Below, in pieces: positions 59,201 through 64,000 of a stretch of 64,000 nucleotides of DNA (positions are counted from its first letter, which is position 1; every line of letters begins with the position of its first letter). The stretch spans positions 81,836,186 through 81,900,185 of the forward strand of contig OU342630.1 in assembly GCA_910589415.1 (NCBI GenBank), read 5' to 3'. The notes beneath the pieces were generated by a model, which was not told the origin of the DNA, did not search any database, and saw only the letters and a list, made by a program, of their open reading frames with translations. Both the position numbers and the translations under genes were made by a program. The DNA comes from Malachius bipustulatus. Lineage: Eukaryota; Arthropoda; Insecta; Coleoptera; Melyridae.

Positions 59201-61672
59201 AGCACCTATTTACTTTTACAAGTCTAATGTACAAAGGATTATACCCTTCCCTTCTTAATTTTCTGTAAAAATATTGAAAATAGAAGATTTATTGACAAAT
59301 AGGTACTTACATTTTTCAATCATATGTTTCAAGATTCTCTTTAGATATTTCAAGGAATCCGATTAAACTCTGTATTGTTGTTTAATTTGGAGAAAGATCT
59401 TTCAATAAGAATAATAATAATTGTTCATTATTTGAGGATTCATTCTTTTCTTTCTTTTGAAATAAATTTACCTCAGCTTCAATATTTTATCAATTTTGAA
59501 TTTAATTTAATTTGTCAGTTTGACAACTTCAACATACTGTTCAATAAGTTCCTTGGCGTTTTTGCTGTGACTAGAGTAACGACTGAGCAAGAACCCGACT
59601 CTGTTTTCGCAAAACGTCATTAGATAAAGACATGCTAAACAACAGTTAAATTTATGCTCAAAAGATGAATAACTACTAGAAATGGACCATTTTCAAAGAA
59701 AATGGAGTTAAAATTTTCAAATTTCCATTTTATAACAGTGCAACAAGGAAATATGTTTTGCAGGTGACGTAATAGCCTGTACCCCGTGTCGGGGAGTGTT
59801 GCCGTAACTCTAGTCACAACAAATTTATTGTCAAGGTTAAGGAAACAGGCAACCATCAGAGAATATCAAAATTACTGTTTAGAGATTGCACAGGCTACCA
59901 ACTTGACAGCTGTTTGACAAGTCCATCTAAATAAAAAATAAGATATAAGTACCATTTTAAATGTCAAATTTGTTTTTATTTAATTTTTTATTTCTCAATT
60001 ATAGTGTGCCATGACTATTTCGTTTTACTCAAATTGGATCATCTAATGCTAGAAAAATCGAATTTTTGTTCAAAGTACTAAATTAAGGGCCGGTTGTTCG
60101 TACGTCAGTTAAAAATTTTGAGATAATTACTGATTTTAAATTGGAAATTTTGAAAATATGGCGAATATAATTAATTATCTGGTATTTTTAATCAGTAATT
60201 AACTCTTCTTAAAGCGAGCAGAATTCATTTTCAGAAATATCAGACCAATAGTTTGATAATACAGGGCATTTTAAAATCAGTAATTATCTCAAAATTTTTA
60301 ACTGACGTACGAACAACCGGCCCTAAGTGATTTATGGATAAATTATGCGCACCGGAATGATTTTTTGAGCTGGATTCATTTTTTTCAAATGGTACCATAT
60401 TGGTACCGAGGTACCATCTTCTACACTCTTAATAAGGGACATTTTGGTGTACCCATTTTGCATCTGTGACGAATACAATCGAAGTCATGGCACACTATAA
60501 TTGAGAAATAAAAAAATAAATAAAAACAAATTTGACATTTAAAATGGTACTTATGTGGTATTGTTGGATTCGTACAAATGTATAGAATCCAAAAATATAA
60601 TAATAATATATAGAATGTCCCATTTAAAAATAAAAAGTTGGTAACATTTCCGGAAAAACCGGATGTGGGAAAAAATTCAATTTTCTGCTAAAAAGTGCGC
60701 TCTATCGAGAATATGCGACGTACCAAATTAAAAAAAATATATCTCAAAAAATGGAGAAAAAAAAGCGGGTGTACCATGCCTGTGACACACACTGTATGCT
60801 CATTGACCTATTTGTTGTTTTATTGTTTTATTTTATTATTATTATTTTTTATTATTTTATTATTATTTTTTATTATTTTATTATTATTATCCTTGTTTTA
60901 TTATTTTATCTTATTTATTATTTTCGGCATTTTTAATCGGAATTTAAATTTTGGTTGTCAAAATGAATTAATATTATTATTAAACTTGTCAAGATATGAC
61001 TGATCGTTCGGAGTAATTAAAAATCCAAACATTACAAACTATAAAGTTTAATTAGACAACAACCTATGAGCCAAGCATCCTATGAGACAATTTGACAATG
61101 TCTACTTAACCTATTGAAAATTACGATAAATATCTGGGGGATTTTTATTTTGGTCAACACAAAAACATAATTTCAAAGCCTCCTACTTCTTCAATAAAAA
61201 GTGAACGGCTTATACGTCATGATACATGGCACGGTTCGCGTAATATGGACATATCATTTAATTGGTAAGATACGAATAAAAAAAAAAGTACAAAACAAGT
61301 TTCAGGGATGGCTCTTTCTATCCCCAAGTTATAGGGATGGCTCTATTTATATTTTATTCTATATTCTATTCTATCTCTTACAACCATAGTGGTACACTAA
61401 CAAACCTTGAGTGCCTTTTTGATAGCAGATAATGTGAGTTTTATGCTGTATTTTAGGCTGTCTGTATCTTAACAGCGGGTGCTCAACTGATTTTTTTTAT
61501 AGGAAAAACCCATCTTGATTACTGATGTGTATTCTCATTTTTATGTTTGTTTCTAGAATGTTTGAGGAAACGAGCGAGAGCTCATGTTACAATAAGATCT
61601 CCAGGAACTGGTAAAATAACAATAAATGGACAAGACATAACTTATTTTGAAGAAGTACAACCAAGAGAACAG
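50209..61672 (+). CDS. mRpS9: Mitochondrial ribosomal protein S9 (uS9m), 3' part beyond the window
   Basis: Component of the small mitochondrial ribosomal subunit. Six exons are visible: 50209-50310, 51100-51324, 52789-52962, 55879-55964, 56444-56688 and 61557-61672. All have GT/AG junctions and matching phases, giving 316 residues so far. The leader ([15 protein letters not shown]) is a mitochondrial presequence. [17 protein letters not shown], then [11 protein letters not shown] and [14 protein letters not shown], are strongly conserved in animal MRPS9. The uS9 domain begins in exon 6 ([20 protein letters not shown], ending at QPREQ). The rest of uS9, with the RNA-contact C terminus, must lie past 64000, because no continuation was found up to there. 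Either of two adjacent ATGs could start. Introns are long and carry palindromes and MITEs. Confidence 0.93.
53629..54409. mobile_element. Long palindrome in mRpS9 intron 3 (CAGGGTGGCTGAC family)
   Basis: The ends CAGGGTGGCTGACTTTTCAT are mirrored, and the arms remain collinear for about 370 bp (AGTCGGC-like block, GAGGCATCA, TTGATTCAAGT) to a short AT-rich centre near 54020. ATA flanks each side. Confidence 0.85.
54763..55823. mobile_element. Inverted-repeat element interrupted by a hAT MITE
   Basis: CAGGATGATCAGTAACTCTC is mirrored by the right end (GAGTTACTGATCACCCT on +). A hAT MITE with its own target duplication sits inside at 55018-55504, so the host element was originally about 570 bp. 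Confidence 0.75.
55018..55504. mobile_element. hAT MITE with 8-bp target duplication
   Basis: The ends are CAGGGGCGGATTTAC and, inverted, CAGTGGCGGATTTCC. The target site GGCGGTTG occurs at 55010-55017 and again at 55505-55512. An 8-bp duplication and CAG...CTG ends are diagnostic of hAT. About 487 bp, non-coding. Confidence 0.88.
57303..57400 (+). repeat. Dispersed repeat (half copy of 28706-29010)
   Basis: Shares AACCTTCCTTTATG, TGAATTTTTAACTTGTGG and ATTATTTCTTAA with the 28706-29010 inverted repeat. Confidence 0.5.
57697..58359 (+). mobile_element. Possible solo LTR in mRpS9 intron 5
   Basis: Begins TGTTAGGCGACAGCAG and ends near TTGTTACA. It has a promoter-like ACATATAAGAGCGG with a downstream GCAGTCAGTC (about 58012-58040) and a poly(A) signal AATAAAG near the right end. 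The layout resembles a Ty3/gypsy or BEL LTR. No clear target duplication or second LTR was found. Confidence 0.35.
58601..58640 (+). ncRNA. Degenerate hammerhead-like motif
   Basis: Stem I TTGCC/GGCAA is perfect, and CTGAGGA fits the CUGANGA core. Stem III ACC/GGU is palindromic with C17 after it. The second core reads AAAA instead of GAAA (G12 lost), and stem II (TGG/CCC) has a mismatch at its base. It is therefore probably inactive, but it has the same architecture as 6635-6673. Confidence 0.4.
58669..60794. mobile_element. Large nested inverted-repeat element in mRpS9 intron 5
   Basis: CAGTGTGTGTCACAGGCATG and about 260 bp inward are mirrored at about 60535-60794 (shared CTCGATAGAGCGCACTTTTT or its inverse, and GGAAATGTTACCAACTTTTT). 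A second pair of mirrored arms lies at about 59922-60020 and 60485-60560, and a Harbinger-type MITE sits in the centre. Part of the left outer arm (ATTTTTTATTTAGATGGA) is repeated inverted at about 59922-59942, which suggests an insertion between 58935 and 59921. Confidence 0.75.
60087..60323. mobile_element. Harbinger-type MITE with TAA target duplication
   Basis: The ends GGGCCGGTTGTTCGTACGTC are mirrored over about 55 bp and flanked by TAA on both sides (60084-60086 and 60324-60326). 237 bp, non-coding. Confidence 0.8.
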
Positions 61673-62529
61673 GTAAGTTTTTGAAAATTTATAGTCACAT
61701 TTTAAAGATTTTACAATACATTGGTTTTTAAACAATTCTGCATGAGAGACTATTTTTTATTTTTCCACTTCTGACAGCTTGTTACTTTGAGTTAGGGGGT
61801 TCTATTTACAGAGCTTTCAGACAGGACTACATACATTTTATATAGTTTTAATTAATGTTATCCTTATCAGGTTAGTTGATTCACAGCTGCCTTATTTTAT
61901 TGAGCATTTTTTGTGTTTGTTTTTAAAATGCTTACTTTCCTTTTCGCATCAATTAATTATATAAAATAGAATTTATATGTTGCACCTTTTTATGTTGGTA
62001 TATGGTTATGGAGAGCTGGTAACCATCACTGAGCTTATTTAATAATTATTGTAAGTTGTAGGTAATACTATTTAATATTTTTGTCTTTTTATATTTAAAA
62101 TATTTTTAGTTTTATTTGTGTTCTATGATAGGTCTAAGATAAGAATTAGAAAAATATCTACAAAAAATGAAATACTTTATTATTTGAATCACTTTTCTCT
62201 TTTGCTAATGAATGGACTATTCAGTCTAAAATGCCCATGAAACGATTTAGGGTGATTGAATTAAATTAAGTTCATAGCTCTCTGCGATAAGTTGCGATGC
62301 GCCCTAAACTATGCGATCGCCATTAAAATTCCAGTTTGGTTCGAGGCACTCTACCTCGATTTTGTTGACCCCTGGTATTATGTTTTCAAATTACTAAAGC
62401 TAGGAGAAACTGCTGGCCATGGAAAGGGTATAGTACTGTTATTATCGAGGCAAATTCTTGTACACTTACTCGTAAATACGCGTCAAGGTTGAAACAGAAG
62501 TAGATTTTTTTTCATGGCTACTCAAGGCC

Positions 62530-62910
62530 GGTGTGGACAGGGCTTACCTACATTTCACGAACACCACCTCCAGGAGAAGGTGTACAAAATTTCACGGTGA
62601 TATGTGGTTGGGATGATTTTTTTGTCGAATTTTTGAAATTTACAAATATGCGTTTCCTGGCCGCGACCGTCCGGAATAGAAGTTGTTAAGGTGGCTTTCG
62701 TGGAATACACGTGAGCCCGGCACGCACCTTCCTCAAGTAGTATTGGAAAAAATTATCAGCTTCCTTTCAATGGTTATGTCAAAGAAACACCAATTATTGC
62801 AACTGTGATAAATTTGAAAAACATCCTCCCAACCTGACATCTCCGTGAAATTTCGTACACATTCTTCACGAGGTGGGCTTCGTAAAATGCACTTGAGCCC
62901 TGATAGCACC
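62530..62910. repeat. Imperfect palindrome in the 3' part of mRpS9
   Basis: The GTGTACRAAATTTCACGG block and flanks near 62580-62620 are mirrored at 62815-62870, with further partial matches outward (CACGAACACCACC with the inverse of GGTGGGCTTCGT). Confidence 0.5.
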
Positions 62911-62989
62911 GGGATTGGGTTTTTTTGACACCCTGAATCTCAAAAACGGTGCATTTCAGGATACACATTTATGGGAAATTTTTTGTTTA

Positions 62990-63124
62990 TTTTCGACCAA
63001 AGAATTTGAATTTAAATTATTTCGCAATATTAAAGATAAACCCTGTAGAGACAAGACAATAGAAGAGATTGAAGAATATACTGTAAACTGCCTGCATGAA
63101 TTCAAGGAATTCATGGAGAAGTAA
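62990..63124 (+). other. Short coding-like frame of unknown nature
   Basis: The last about 42 residues of an open frame (KTIEEIEEYTVNCLHEF then KEFMEK) look like an amphipathic, charged helix. I do not recognise the family. It does not match the uS9 continuation expected for mRpS9. It could be the 3' end of an unlisted gene or transposon ORF, or chance. Confidence 0.2.
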
Positions 63125-63578
63125 CTTTTCCCAGTAGGCGGAACACCAATCGCACCTTATATGTTGGATCCCTCTTTTGTTTTAGGTCAATCGTCATCTG
63201 CCTGTCAAATCTGCATACCGTTCCTTCTAGTCTTCTTTTGATTTACTCTTTGTTAATCTCCAGCGATCACGAATCCAGTAGAATGTCAGAGTCAGAATTC
63301 TTCGAAAAATAGGCAAGAAGAGCAGATTATGGATTCATCCTTATCACTTAAAAAATTTTAAGACAATTTACATCTTCCAGTTTTGGTTAGACTTGCTTTT
63401 TTCTGCATCATGTCAATATTATTTTAGCTTTAACTAATAATAATTAATCTTTTACCTACCAGATTGGCAAAAACTTTCTAGGCCTAGGAAGAACTAAAAT
63501 TCCGGTCAGTTGACAGCTTCGTTAAGCAAGGAATCCTTAAAAGTTTTTTTTTTAACTCGTACCTAAAGTCTTCTTTAT

Positions 63579-63722
63579 CAGATTTCATCTTCATGAAGCT
63601 GATTGCTAATAATAACCAGGTCATATGCGTAACCTTGTGCGTTGAAGCCAGTCTTATTTACTTTCTCAAGCAACCTGTCCGGTAATAATACTTCCTTCTT
63701 GCGGCTCTTAGCCTTAGCAGTT
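63579..63722 (-). pseudogene. Non-LTR reverse transcriptase fragment
   Basis: The minus-strand frame reads RLLEKVNKTGFNAQGYAYDL followed by VIIS. This corresponds to the catalytic block (QGYADDLVI) of Jockey/R1-like reverse transcriptases, with the first catalytic Asp changed to Tyr (YAYD). The frame stops shortly after and upstream context is lost, so this is a relic. Confidence 0.5.
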
Positions 63723-64000
63723 CTCATCAGTCGGGCTCAGAGGATGCTACAGTGCACATTGCTATCGCGTGCTGTATCAAATTTGGCTTGGTCATTATTG
63801 TATGGGGTCCTAGATACGGTAGCCATTAACGGAAAACTAAAATAACTTGATAATAGCTTCAAATGATTAAAATGTTTTTATATACTTTTGCGGAGTCATC
63901 ATCCTTGGCGTTCTTTGAACGCAAGAATTTGATTATTTCTTCCAGTTTTTATGATTTGATATCAACTATGAGCTTGGACACGACACGATCTAATGTTGAA

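Noticed and set aside
60695..61003. Hydrophobic open frame made of Ile/Leu/Phe/Tyr
   Set aside because: It comes from a TTATTA simple repeat and the end of a palindromic element; the hydrophobicity is due to the repeat.
62990..63124. Next exon of mRpS9
   Set aside because: The residues do not match the uS9 sequence expected after the QPREQ end of exon 6, and no acceptor in the right phase was found.
1..64000. CRISPR arrays, bacterial operons, tRNA and rRNA genes
   Set aside because: Introns and insect transposons rule out a prokaryotic source, and no cloverleaf or rRNA segment was recognised by eye; a covariance-model scan would be needed to exclude a tRNA.

Overview
This is AT-rich nuclear DNA from an insect. 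The evidence is the spliceosomal introns, animal housekeeping genes, pogo/Tigger, mariner, PIF/Harbinger, hAT and non-LTR relics, and many TA-flanked elements that begin CAGGGTG. Several genes have intronless coding regions (Vps45, Rtf1). A holometabolous insect, perhaps a beetle, is a weak guess. All calls come from reading the sequence; no search was run.

Layout. 1-842 (-): 5' end of a mitochondrial isoleucyl-tRNA synthetase. 1827-5460: a complete pogo/Tigger transposon with TA target sites and one frameshift in its transposase. 5461-8118: no gene, but a hammerhead-ribozyme motif at 6635-6673. 8119-15903 (+): a three-exon Sirt7 sirtuin whose 5.2-kb intron is packed with nested palindromes. 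16370-16915 (-): a POLE4-like histone-fold protein, convergent with Sirt7. 20350-22062 (+): Vps45. 22063-30706: gene-poor and full of inverted-repeat elements. 30707-32680 (-): Rtf1. 33206-36447: a MITE with a THAP-like start, then a mariner-like transposase split by a truncated non-LTR element flanked by a 234-bp duplication. 38513-39260: a 750-bp palindrome. 40405-42316 (-): METTL23, SLIRP and ACBD6 lie head to tail in one reading frame, separated by 3 and 9 nt. 42943-47676: an intact two-gene PIF/Harbinger transposon. 48841-49500: a decayed THAP-domain gene. 50209 to beyond the window (+): mitochondrial ribosomal protein S9, whose introns carry palindromes, a hAT MITE, a Harbinger MITE and a possible solo LTR.

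The host genes are unrelated housekeeping functions: mitochondrial translation (IARS2, mRpS9, SLIRP), chromatin and transcription (Sirt7, Rtf1, POLE4), endosomal fusion (Vps45), and lipid or methyl transfer (ACBD6, METTL23). Only METTL23-SLIRP-ACBD6 looks like a co-expressed unit. Most of the rest is transposon material, much of it nearly full-length palindromes that would fold into long double-stranded RNA when introns are transcribed.

The strongest candidates for undescribed biology are the three-ORF METTL23-SLIRP-ACBD6 unit, the hammerhead motif, the 234-bp duplication around the non-LTR insertion, and the shared hairpin core inside two unrelated palindromes.
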